Under the pieces are notes generated by a model. That model ran no database searches, was not told the origin of the DNA, and was given only the letters and a program-made list of their open reading frames with translations. Position numbers and translations under genes: made by a program. From assembly GCA_029204225.1 (NCBI GenBank), contig MU832609.1, forward strand, positions 1 through 64,000: a stretch of 64,000 bases of DNA, given 5' to 3'. Positions 48,493 to 58,242 of this stretch are shown here, one piece after another. Numbering within the stretch: position 1 is the first letter of the stretch; each line of letters opens with the position of its first letter. This DNA comes from Diphasiastrum complanatum (taxonomy: Eukaryota > Streptophyta > Lycopodiopsida > Lycopodiales > Lycopodiaceae).

Positions 48493-48506
48493 GAGCTTTG
48501 GTACCA
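48493..48506 (-). promoter_or_regulatory. Primer-binding site of the second copia element
   Basis: The minus strand reads TGGTACCAAAGCTC, 2 nt from the end of the LTR (CA at 48509-48510 read on minus). It resembles the initiator tRNA-Met PBS with changes. Confidence 0.65.
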
Positions 48507-48508
48507 GG

Positions 48509-49504
48509 TGTGAAGGATTTCAAATCATTCAAGATCCAAACCATGTCCCTGATCTTTGGTTACAAAAACGAGCAAACCAACAATCCTGCCAATGTAGAAA
48601 AATCAGCATCTACATACAAAATGAGATGCAAAATCTAAGAGATACTGATCAAACATGAACCAAAACATAAAATATGTTTGCTGTCCGTACAATTACAGTA
48701 TGGTATTGTATTTCACATGTGTGAAACCAAAATATGAGCATTCTACACACAAGATTGCAAGATATCACCAAGATAGTGCACCAATGAGTAGTAGAACCCA
48801 AAGAGAGCCATGTATAATGATGAAATGAGAAGATGTGTCTCTCCACTAGCTACATCCTTTTATAGAGTTTGCAAACCCTATTTGGCCAGTTGGCTTTCCC
48901 TCCAAAATGTAAACCCTACTATTTTTGGGTCTAGATTCAATGTACCCAAAGTTCAAATTTGAATCTCTCTCAAACTTGACTACTAACTTTCCCACACTTT
49001 CAAAAAGTGTTTATTGAATGTATTTTAAACTAATATAACTTCAAAAAGTTTATCTCTAAGTCTAAAATGAGTTTTGGCTTCTTATTGACAATTTGAACAT
49101 TCTATCCAGTCTATATGTTTGAAAGCTGGGAACGAATGAACAAGATCAGTATAATGCATGTACTGGAGTGGACTTATGGAGAAAACAGGCTTACTAAATA
49201 TATCTCTGAATCTGACATAATGGTCATAAAATACGTCAGAATTTGGTTGTGTAGGCCTGAAAACATGCTTAGACTGTGGAAATAGTCTAGGTTTTTAGTA
49301 ATCCCAAATTCACTAAGAAATGAACTCAAGCCTGAATCTCGTGAGGATGATGAGGAAGAGGCCATGGCAGTAACGTAAATATCGCACTTGTGCACGAGGG
49401 AGAACTGAACCAAAACTAACTATCAAAATGGCACACAAGAGGGATACGTACGACAGGCAGATACTGAATATCGCACATGTGCACGAGTAGGTACAGTTGC
49501 AAGC
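48509..49504 (-). repeat. 5' LTR of the second copia element (outer boundary uncertain)
   Basis: It starts, on plus, at 'tgtgaaggatttcaaatc' next to the PBS and includes a TATA box at 48856-48865 on minus. No partner LTR is present in the window, so the far edge could lie anywhere between about 48950 and 49504, where the inverted-repeat structure begins. The outer part (49375-49500) has CACATGTG/CACTTGTG-like motifs similar to those at 0.95-1.66 kb. Confidence 0.5.
48856..48865 (-). promoter_or_regulatory. TATA box in the copia LTR
   Basis: The minus strand reads CTATAAAAGG. Its position inside the LTR, about 350 bp before the PBS, suits an LTR promoter. Confidence 0.6.
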
Positions 49505-50476
49505 CATTAGAGTAGTTCTCAATATCAAAAAGACCCTTTGTAAAGATACTTTTATTTTTTTTCTTTAGTTTCGACCGTCACCAGGCCCAATCAAAATGCA
49601 CAGATTTGAAATCTATGTAACAAAAATTAACTAAAAAATCAAAATGCAATATAGAAAACTTTGAAATTTGTGTTCGGGCAGCATGGACGTATCCCATTGG
49701 TTTCTTTTTCCTGCCCGACACGTGCTAATCTGCCCGTCGTCAATATCTCAAGTTAAATTTACTTTACTATGCTAGTTAGTATAATGAAATTTTCTAACTA
49801 TACTAGTTACAGTTATAGAAATATAGTATGTATAGTTACATAAAATATGGTATATGCAGTAACTGTGACTATGTTGGCATTCACATTAGATTAAATGTGA
49901 TACAAAAAATTAAAATCAAGTAACATATCAGAGAGATTTTTGACACCCAAGCTTTGAAAATAGCAATGGCGAGGAGACCCAGATCTACAATCGATTCTGT
50001 GATTCTTTACAATGAGAAAGATGAAGCTAATAACTGGAAGCCAACAAAATATACGAAGAACTCATGGGTATTGCTGCATCCATCATCAAAGGGCAATTTT
50101 TGACAAAAGAAAAGAGCAAAAATGACTTACAAATCTTATTGGAAAGCAAAAATTTTGGAGTTTAAGACTACCCCGGGAGGTCAAACGATATCAGAAGTCT
50201 TAGTGCAACATGTATATATGCATTCAGAAATCAAAGTACATGATATCAATCCTCATGATCATAAAAAATGTAATTGTAAGTATATCAAAACATATGCACT
50301 CTACAACAATCATAGGTGATTTCCTTTACTGATGCTCTTCAGATTATGATTTAAATGCTTCAATATTGTTTTTTTCTTTCAGTTTTATATCCATCATGCA
50401 TAAGTGAATGGGAGCCCGCACAATCACTTGCAGGAATATTAGACGTGATTCACTCTCATGTTGGAAAGCTACAATA
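49505..50476 (+). repeat. Left arm of the inverted repeat
   Basis: It begins 'cattagagtagttctcaata' and ends 'gctacaata', where similarity to the right arm stops in the middle of gene X exon 2. The arms differ by scattered substitutions and a few small indels (for example 'gacgtcgggcaaattag' against 'tctgcccgtcg'). Confidence 0.85.
49966..50476 (+). pseudogene. Gene X, left-arm copy (truncated)
   Basis: ATG 49966 opens MARRPRSTIDSVILYNEKDE, then WKPTKYTKNSWVLLHPSSKG. A TGA follows where the right arm has CGA (RQKK), a CpG-type nonsense change. The frame continues with YWKAKILEFKTTPGGQTISE, VLVQHVYMHSEIKVHDINPH and CNCKYIKTYALYNN, ending in a donor-like ATAG|GTGATT. A second exon after 'tttctttcag' (about 50381) encodes ISEWEPAQSLAG and then breaks at the arm end. 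The WKAKILE...VLVQHVY pattern weakly recalls a BAH domain, but I would not assign it. Confidence 0.6.
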
Positions 50477-50842
50477 TAATAATATTATTTACAGATCTCT
50501 TAATAGAGATCAGGTTTAAACTCCAGTGGTCAATGCAAAATAAGATTGAAATTTTTTTAGCTGCAATTCTGAGAACTATTTCCACTGACAATTCCAATGT
50601 TAATGTATAAAACAACAAGAAGCATTTAATATATCTTACTTTGTATGATAAGGTATGAGCAGATACTTTGTTGCTGGTGTGAATCCACTTGTCAGACACT
50701 GTGACAATGTATCATTGTTCTCCTTGAAGGCCTAAAGTAGAAAGTTACTCAGCACCAGCAACTCATTTGATAAAACTCTTGGAATGGCATATTGCAAGAG
50801 TGTAAGCCCGGACTCTATCACAGGATCACTGATAGGAGCCTG

Positions 50843-51430
50843 TCAGACTTTGAGATCCAAGCAATCTATAACTCTAAAATTAATACTAAAATTAACTTCA
50901 TCTAGTCTAAAGCATAAAGGAGTACCAATAGTATCTATAGAATCGGATATGTCTTTTTCAAATTTAAAATAATCATCCGAATCTATATATGTATAAAAAT
51001 TTGGAGGAGGAGGTGGTGGATGTGTAGTATCTACAACAATTGAAGGGGTATCCAAAATAGAGGTAGCTATATTTACAGCATTATCAACAGTAGCGATATC
51101 TACAATGGATTCCAGGTTAGGCTTCACAGAATCTGAAGGGTTAGGCTTCACTTTCTTAGTAGCACGCTTGGGGGCTGTCTGCTTCCTAGGACAACCAGTC
51201 CTATCTACAGGAGTTGGTCTAGGAGCAGTAGGCTGAGATATATGTAACCTAGAGTACCTATCTCTCATCCTCATCAGGAGCTGAAAATCCTTGGGCATTA
51301 TGGTAACCCTCTTGGAATGGATGGCAAGTAAAAAAGAATCCTAAAAAAAAAGGCTAATGTAGTTTTCAGCAGCCTCCTGAAGGCACTGAAGAGCACTGGG
51401 TGTGAATCTAACCAGCTGTCTAAGATCATT
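50843..51430 (-). pseudogene. Histone H3-like C-terminal half with a long C-terminal extension
   Basis: From 51430 the minus frame reads [24 protein letters not shown], a TAG at 51341-51343 where H3 has Glu of LFED, then [20 protein letters not shown] and LLMRMRDR. This is H3 alpha-2, loop 2 and alpha-3 (canonical LQEA.EAYLVGLFEDTNL.AI and [20 protein letters not shown]). Instead of ending there, as H3 does, the frame stays open for about 120 residues: a basic stretch CPRKQTAPKRATKKVKP, an acidic/hydrophobic region, PPPPPP and DSDDYFKFEKDISDS. H3 packages DNA with H4; an extended variant might serve an element-specific role, but that is speculation. The alpha-N and alpha-1 part is not visible upstream. 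The single stop and missing N-terminus make it a pseudogene as it stands. Confidence 0.75.
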
Positions 51431-51440
51431 TCTTGTGTAG

Positions 51441-51782
51441 TCACCCCAGCAAAATGATTCATTCAGTTGTGGGTGGTACACATTGTACAATGCCAAGCTG
51501 TTTTTTGAGTGGTTCATCCTTCAACAAGATGTTGATATTTCTAAGGTAATAAATTCTATTTATTCTTATTTTGGAATCATGATTAGTTTTCTATTCTGGT
51601 GATGTTATTGGCCATTACTAATACATGAATGTTCTATTTTGCAGTTTACACTTCCTGAGTACACATCAAGCCAGGTGTACAGATTTAGACAAGAAATTAT
51701 CCTGAGTATACTGGCTCAGGCAAGGCTTCAGCCTCCCGTTATTGATGACGATGCAAAGGATGATGTAGTTGTACTAAATTAA
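51441..51782 (+). pseudogene. Ulp1-like (C48) cysteine protease, C-terminal exons
   Basis: Two exons, 51441-51545 and 51645-51782, joined in phase 0 (acceptor tgtgtag, donor AAG|GTAATA, acceptor ttttgcag). The first reads SPQQNDSFSCGWYTLYNAKL and FFEWFILQQDVDISK; the second reads FTLPEYTSSQVYRFRQEIIL, SILAQARL and ends DDVVVLN-stop. Q-x5-C-G is the catalytic Gln/Cys motif of Ulp1/SENP proteases (usual P-x-Q-x-N-x-x-D-C-G-V/I), which remove SUMO or related modifiers. Ser replaces the usual Asp before Cys, and Trp follows CG. The His and Asp part of the triad would lie upstream but is not recognisable; the histone-like ORF on the other strand starts 10 bp away. Ulp1 domains are common passengers or components of plant DNA transposons. 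Confidence 0.65.
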
Positions 51783-52029
51783 GATCTGAAAAAATATAGA
51801 TAGCATAGAACAAAAATACATGTATAGACTTCATAGAAAAATATACATTGATACATCAAATGCTGCTCCAGTTTATGAATTTGGGAGCACAAAATACATG
51901 TATAGATGCCCAACTTGAGCTTTCATTTATTGAATGAAAGGGAGTATACATAGATTTTTACTAAAGTTTATTTGAAACTATTGTTCTCCCATAATGGTGA
52001 TTGTTGTAGGTAGATCTTTGCAGCACGTT

Positions 52030-53348
52030 ATCAGCTCCTGTCTTTTTCGCATCTGTGACATGGCAAATATTAGTGAATGTGCAATTGTAAATGATGACAT
52101 TTTCTACTATTTTGTTCTATTTTGAAATGGCAATAAAAATAAAGTACTTACGAGTCTTCCGTTGATGATAAATCTGAAATATGTCGGTAGATTGGTTTGT
52201 AATAACATGAGCTCTATTATGAAAAAATCAAGCTTCCAGTGCTCTTCCACCTCAACCATAGTCAAATATTCCTCATTGTAGATAATGCTTATCTCCATTC
52301 GGTTTGTGTAACCATTTAGTTCAAAGTCTTGATCAGTGGTAGCCATGTACCTTCAGTTTTCTTGTATCTCTGATGGCTAAATGTGAGACTGAGCATTTGC
52401 TTTTTGATATGATAACAAAAGATCATTGGAGACTTTTTACTCCTGCATTCTATGTCATTATTTGTTTTACTATCCCAGCCTTGATCCATGAGATCTGACA
52501 AAGTCTCATATGATAAATCCTTGCAAAAAAATAAAGTTGGTGTCCTACGAACACTAGCACTCGAGAAAAAATCAACAAATGTATGCAATGAGATAAACCA
52601 ACTTAGGTGAACAATTTTGGAGCCTGTGCTTATCTTCATAGCATTTTAATATCAATGAGTAGCTTGCATCTCGAGGATTAAGAAACAATGCTGTCAGGAG
52701 TAGGCCACTCATCACTTTGAAAACTAGGCAATGGAATTGCTTCGAGCTTGCCAAAACCTCCATCTGTTTGTGGCGTATATAAAGATTCATAAAAATAGAT
52801 ACCACAATCTGCAAGTTCCTTTGGACTTCTTCCTTTGTATTGTAGCTTTCCAACATCAGAGTGAATCACGTCTAATGTTCCTGCAAGTGATTGTGCAGGC
52901 TCCCATTCACTTATGCATGATGGATCTAAATCTGAAAGAAAAAAACAATGTTGAAGCATTTAAATCATAATCTGAAGAGCATCAATAAAGGAAATCACCT
53001 ATGATTGTTGTAGAGTGCATATGTTTTGATATACTTACAATTACATTTTTGATGATCATGAGGATTGATATCATGTACTTTGATTTCTGAATGCATATAT
53101 ACATGTTGCACTAAGACTTCTGATATCGATTGACCTCCTGGGGTAGTCTTAAACTCCAAAATTTTTGCTTTCCAATAAGATTTGTAAGTCATTTTTGCTC
53201 TTTTCTTTTGTCGAAAATTGCCCTTTGATGATGGATGCAGCAATACCCATGAGTTCTTCGTATATTTTGTTGGCTTCCAGTTATCAGCTTCATCTTTCTC
53301 ATTGTAAAGAATCACAGAATCGATTGTAGATATGGGTCTCCTCACCAT
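52030..53348 (-). pseudogene. Gene X, fuller copy (multi-exon, unrecognised)
   Basis: Exon 1 (53348-52999) is fully open: MVRRPISTIDSVILYNEKDE, NSWVLLHPSSKGNFRQKKRA, YWKAKILEFKTTPGGQSISE, VLVQHVYMHSEIK. Exon 2 (from about 52931) reads CISEWEPAQSLAGTLDVIHS, GKLQYKGRSPKELADCGIYF and LEAIPLPSFQSDEWPTPDSI, then a frameshift at about 52680. Further coding follows (RRTPTLFFCKDLSYETLSDL, about 52560-52490). A last internal exon reads MATTDQDFELNGYTNRMEIS and THLPTYF-like QTNLPTYFRFIINGRL before a GTAAGT donor at about 52151. Intron joins between exons 1 and 2 are not in a clean phase. The whole is about 430 codons. I do not recognise the family. It occurs three times in the window, always near histone-like sequence or inside the inverted repeat. 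Confidence 0.5.
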
Positions 53349-53813
53349 TGCTATTTTCAAAGCTTGGGCCCCAAAATCTCTCTGATATGTTACTTGATTT
53401 TAATTTTTCGTATCACATTTAATCTAATGTGAATGCCAACATAGTCACAGTTACTGCATATACCATATTTTATGTAACTATACATACTATATTTCTATAA
53501 CTGTAACTAGTATAGTTAGAAAATTTCATTATACTAACTAGCATAGTAAAGTAAATTTAACTTGAGATATTGACGTCGGGCAAATTAGCACGTGTCGGGC
53601 AGGAAAAAGAAACCAATGGGATACGTCCATGTTGCCCGGACACAAATTTCAAAGTTTTCTATATTGCATTTTTATTTTTTAGTTAATTTGAACTACGTTA
53701 CGTAGATTTCAAATCTGTGCATTTTGATTGGGCCTGGTGACGGTCGAAACTAAAGAAAAAAAATAAAAGTATCTTTACAAAGGGTCTTTTTGATATTGAG
53801 AACTCCTCTAATG
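52838..53813 (-). repeat. Right arm of the inverted repeat
   Basis: Reverse complement of 49505-50476. It carries the better preserved gene X exon 1. The gene continues inward beyond the arm, so the left arm is more likely the derived partial copy. Confidence 0.85.
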
Positions 53814-53816
53814 CAT

Positions 53817-54454
53817 ATGGATAAGGCATCCCATCCTTAAAGGAGAACTTGTGACCATTCTCTAGGTGACTTGAATAAGCCCACCCTCCATTCATGTGAA
53901 AGTCAAGAATAATCCATGCCCCTTTTACACTCATAGCCATCTATACTATACACACCCCCCTTACATCAATCAAATTTTACTTTTCGAAGAATAGGAGACA
54001 AATAAGCATGAGAAAAGGTCACAATTGTATCACATTTTAGTTGCCCAAGACAAAGGCAGTGCATGAAAAATTAAGGCCACAGGAGAGGCACATTCACAGG
54101 TTTGTTTGAAGGGAGCTTTTCCTATGTCGCATAAGCACGGAGAGATGTGTAAGCGACCAAATAAAAGGTGAAAGCAGATTAATATTGATGTGTGATGTCC
54201 CTTTGTGTGAATATTTTCTGGATCCAAACATCTAGTGTGTGGCTATTAGGCTAGAGATAGCATGATATATTAATCTCAACATCCATTGGAGCCAGCTTAT
54301 GATGCACTTGAACATGAAATTTACAAGACTATTTGCTTCATGATGTAAATGTGAATCCAACTTATCAACAATGTGATTCCCTAGTGCACAATGTATCACC
54401 ATCATCACATGGCATAAATTGATTCACTTTTGTGCATATGTTCCATAGAGATGT
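53817..54454. repeat. Duplicated non-coding segment D1, copy 2
   Basis: Matches 20975-21560 in the same orientation and begins within 4 bp of the right arm of the inverted repeat. No coding content. Confidence 0.75.
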
Positions 54455-54461
54455 GAGACTG

Positions 54462-54617
54462 AACATTCAGAGTCGAATTTCAGAAAGGTGAAATCAAGTT
54501 GTTGTCCAATGATTTTCCATGTTTCAAATTTGACAAAAAATCTGCTCTTAGTTAGCAGAATTACTGTTGGAGAGTTTGCGGATCCCAAGGCAACCCTAAC
54601 CCTAGTTAATAAGTGAG
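54462..54617 (+). repeat. Junction segment J, copy 1 (matches 58096-58242)
   Basis: From 'tttcagaaaggtgaaatcaa' to 'aataagtgagatcc' the sequence recurs at 58.1 kb, where it follows a coding-looking exon. In both places it runs straight into the same point of R ORF1 ('atttctggagctgacctcaa'). Confidence 0.8.
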
Positions 54618-55665
54618 ATCCTTATTTCTGGAGCTGACCTCAATACATTTGGCTTCCCTAGGGGACCAAACACAGTCAGTAGGACCCTAAAAAAGATTGA
54701 ATCCATAACATACTTCAAGTACATAGACCCCTCAGTGGACAAATGGAAAAACAACGTTGGTTACCATATCGAGTTCATAAATGATAAGCCTTTAGCTACT
54801 GTATGCACCTATCTGACGAAATATACACAACGCTATAGGTCTAAGATCATGCCTATCCCCATGAAACTATTCCACATGATGGCAGATTCTAGACCCACAC
54901 AATCAGAACCATGACTGGGCCCAGTTTGCTTCCAACTGCCTCCATGACTATATCAAGAACAAGCAAACCTCTCAATCTCTTTTCTAGAACTCTCAATTGA
55001 AGCCAACCTATATCAAATTCTCTAGATGTCACTTTGCAGGAGTTGAGCCACCGACCTCGAGTTTGAGACTAGTTGATGCTGGTTGATAAAAGCTTAGGAG
55101 ACTCCCTCAAAACCAGCCAAGAAGACAAATTATACTTCTAGGCCTAATGCAATAGATTCCATGCAACCGACTTCTCAAAAGAGGAAGAGTTCCTCCTCTT
55201 AACAAGGGCCAACTACCAAGCACCAAAAGGCCAGCCTAGCGAACCTTACATCGAGAAAGCCACCCATGTTCTCTTTGTCACAGGTGAAGGATCATTCTGC
55301 TGAAGAGTCTTCTGCTCAACATGAAGACACCACCACACTGGTCCAACCACCACCAACATAACAATCCAAGCAAAGGACTATGCTACAAGCGAAGCGACAT
55401 CCTTCATCAGATGAAACACTCAGATGATATGGAGTCTGAAGGCGAGAAGCTCCTACGCAAGCCCAGATCCAAGAAAGCAGCCACACAATCTCCACAAAAT
55501 ACATTTGGGTCAGAAGAATTACAAGACACGAGCTCCTCATCATATATGGCATCACAACAACAATCATCACTGACGCATGGGCCATAGATGCTGCAGTTAT
55601 CACCATAGCTAATGACATAGTTGTGGATTCCTAGATTATTCCATCGAATTCAGTTGCAACTCCAT
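54618..55665 (+). mobile_element. Family R piece R4 (ORF1 middle to ORF2 start)
   Basis: It enters R in ORF1 at the SGADLNTFGFPRG region, continues through NDKPLATVCTYLTKYTQRYR to the ORF1/ORF2 junction (55142-55170), and includes decayed ORF2 with DDMESEGEKLLRKPRSKKAA. It ends at 55665, where it joins the leader of R5 directly. Several stops and indels; no activity expected. Confidence 0.75.
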
Positions 55666-57325
55666 CATTGCTCCTTAATTTTCTCATTTGGTGTAGCTAT
55701 GTATGTAAGCAAATGTTGCAGAACATTACAAAAAGTCACAATATCACGCTTTATTGCCATGCTGCCATGCAACTTTTTAGGAAATGAAAATAAACTCTGA
55801 TGGGAGAAGATTTGATTCTAGCACTTCCTTCTTCAAGCATGGAAATGGAATTCAGAAGCTTTGAAAGGCTATAGCTTCAAAGGATCAATTTTCCATCTTT
55901 TAGTGGCGTTCTGTCATTCTCTACGACCGTGCTTGATTACTCCTTCGCATCCTTGGACACCATGTACATACATCCACCATGGATCTAGAGCGCCATCATC
56001 ATCCATTTTCAAAAACCCTAAGCTACTGAGATCTGCTACATTACACAAAAATCGTCACATCTAGCACAAGCCAAATGATGAGGGGTAGTGCTACTGGAGC
56101 TTGTCAAAACACACATTAGACACCGATTTGGGTTGAAAGCTCAATGCTAGCACGTTATTGCGAAGAAACATCATCATTTCCACAACCTATCAGAGCGACA
56201 CTGCTCCAAATTTTTTCGCAAATTTCTAGTCTCCATACACTACCGAGCAATACTCTACATACACTGCTCATAGAGCTGAGCCCCCATACTCTAAATTCAC
56301 TGTGGACCGAGCCGAGCATCCATACTCTGCATTCAAGGATAACCCCTAGGATGAGGATAGGAGAACACAATAGGAGAGACTATGGAGGCAAACCGCCCAA
56401 CCAATCCTAGATCAAACTTGGATATAGCCCCCAAGCCATGCCAGTGAAGCAAGAGGAGAAGAGAGAAACCTAAATCCAATATGTCGACGGGAGAATCTCC
56501 ACCTCATTATATACAGAGTAGAGTCCTGTGCATGAAACCATGCAACTCCCACGCAGGTCAACTATAAATAGATCACATCTCTTCATGTAGTCCTCCTGCC
56601 TATATCCGTCACATAGACATGCAATACTCCATATGTCTCGATTAGAGTGTCTGGGTCCTCTCTCTGCATACAAAGTTGACCGATCCGAGTTCATCAAAAG
56701 TTGACTGATTCGAAGCCCTCCATAGTCGACTGAGCCGGGACTCCACTTGTCTGTTACCAGAGCCGAACCTTCAACAGAGTCATCAACCGAGTCCAAAACA
56801 TGTCTGCCACAACATCTTTCAGTTCTGATGACCCAACTCAAGACAAAATTGACATCACCATGGAAAGCCTCGATATCTTTGAGATGAACACTTGGTACCA
56901 GGAGGCACACCAATTCCTGAGCCACATAAAGTTCCAACTTCCTCCTTTCAGTGGCTATTAGAGCCAATTTCTATTGCATATTGCGTATGCATCTTATAAC
57001 CACACCGACAGATGTTTCCAGTTCATGTTACCTCCTAGCCAAAATTTTGTTTATATTATCCCTGACCTCAATACATTTGGCTTTCCTAGGGGACCAAAAA
57101 CAGTCAGTAGGACCCTCAAAAAGATTGAATCCATAGCATACTTTAAACACATAGACCCCTCAGTGGACAAATGGAAAAAAAGAGATGGTTGTCGTATCGA
57201 GGTCATAAATGATAAGCCCTTAGTTGCTCCATGCGCCTATCTAACGAAAAATACACAGCGCTATAGGTCCAAGATCACGAGTATCCCCATGAAACTTTTC
57301 CACATGATGGTTGATTCTAGCATTT
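55666..57325 (+). mobile_element. Family R piece R5 (leader to ORF1), with an LTR-like insertion
   Basis: It starts in the R leader ('ccttaattttctcatttggt') and runs to ORF1 from ATG 56800 (MSATTSFSSDDPTQDK) through NQNFVYIIPDLNTFGFPRG and NDKPLVAPCAYLTKNTQRYR, ending at 57325 in ORF1. The leader is interrupted at 56335-56660 by unrelated sequence. ORF1 lacks about 15 bp ('tatttctggagct') that other copies have after VYIIP. Confidence 0.75.
56335..56660 (-). mobile_element. Solo-LTR-like insertion in R5
   Basis: About 325 bp interrupts the R leader between 'ctctgcattca' and 'ctctgcatacaaagttgacc'. On minus it has TATA-like 'tctatttatagttg' (about 56561-56574) and 'ctgtatataatgagg' (about 56507-56521) and then T/C-rich sequence, like an LTR. 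About 25 bp of R sequence is missing at the site, and no clear TSD or TG...CA ends were found. Confidence 0.4.
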
Positions 57326-57329
57326 GAGA

Positions 57330-58095
57330 AAATATGGGCCCAAAGAGGGCCCTATAAGAAATGCCATGTAGGAGAGAGAAAATAACTATAAAGTAATTAT
57401 AATATCATTTTCTAACTTCTTTACGCATCTGGCCGCACTACTTTCCATGTAAATGAATGCACCTTAGTTTAGTCACATCAAACTTCACTGCGGCTTAACC
57501 ATAGTTAAAATATAATTTTCAAAATGCTGAAATATTCTCTCCCATTAGTTGGAAACACTCAAAAATTTGAATTAGGAGTGACATTTTTGAAAAAAGCCTA
57601 CGCCATCTCTATCTCTAGGGTCAAAAACAAGTGTTTAGCGCCATCTCTATCTCCAGCAGAGAAGTTAGCACCATCTCCAGCTTTTTTACTGTCATTGTGT
57701 TGTTTGTTACTATACTACTGTACTGATGACAAAGCTTTATCATCTTCATGTGGATCTGTCATCAGAATATGCTCCGCTCAGGACAAAAAATTCAAAGCAA
57801 CCCAAATTGTCAACTTCTGATATGGTCCGATACAGGGAGGAAAAGCTAAAGCATGTAGATTTATGGTCATCAAGAACATTGTATCTTATTGATCCATGTT
57901 CATTGCAACATCCAGATTTTCATTCGGTGAGTCAGTTAATAATCTATATGTGTCATGGTAAAAATGGCCTTTTGGGTTACTATGGGAATTTGATGCTCTA
58001 TGGGAATGCACATTCAATGCAAAGAATATATTATTTGGAAGAGGAATCAAGGAAAATATCAAAGGAGTGCGAAGAAAAATCTACAAAAATGAAAA
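57330..58095 (+). pseudogene. Unrecognised exon-like coding segment
   Basis: Non-coding DNA to about 57725 includes a repeated 'gccatctctatctc' phrase. Then an open frame reads LYHLHVDLSSEYAPLRTKNS, MVRYREEKLKHVDLWSSRTL and YLIDPCSLQHPDFHS, and meets a strong donor, CG|GTGAGT, at about 57926. Further on the frame reads YYLEEESRKISKECEEKSTK and merges into segment J. It looks like captured or residual host-gene exons. I do not recognise the protein. Confidence 0.35.
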
Positions 58096-58242
58096 CTTGT
58101 TTCAGAAAGGTGAAATCAAGTTGTTGTCCAATGATTTTCCACGTTTCAAATTTGACAAAAAATCTGCTCTTAGTTAGCAAAATTACTGTTGGAGGGTTTG
58201 CGGATCCCAAGGCAACCCTAACCCTAGTTAATAAGTGAGATC
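58096..58242 (+). repeat. Junction segment J, copy 2
   Basis: Nearly identical to 54470-54617 and again joined to R ORF1 at the same base. Confidence 0.8.

Larger units (their letters stand above)
49505..53813. mobile_element. Inverted-repeat structure carrying gene X, H3-like and Ulp1-like sequences
   Basis: Arms at 49505-50476 and 52838-53813 are reverse complements of about 0.97 kb, around a 2.36-kb centre. Both arms carry the same AT-rich presumed promoter ('actatgctagttagtataat', a TACAAAA..TTAAAATC stretch) and the first exon of gene X. The centre holds a histone H3-like ORF (-), a two-exon Ulp1-type protease C-terminus (+) and the rest of gene X (-). It could be a transposon with long terminal inverted repeats that captured genes, as Ulp1-bearing Mutator-like (KNU) elements do, or a local inverted duplication of one gene X. 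No transposase is seen, and the 9 bp outside each arm do not match. Inferred, not established. Confidence 0.6.

Noticed and set aside
49505-53813. Target-site duplication around the inverted repeat
   Set aside because: The 9-10 bp outside the arms (left 'gttgcaagc', right 'catatggat') do not match, so transposition is not demonstrated.
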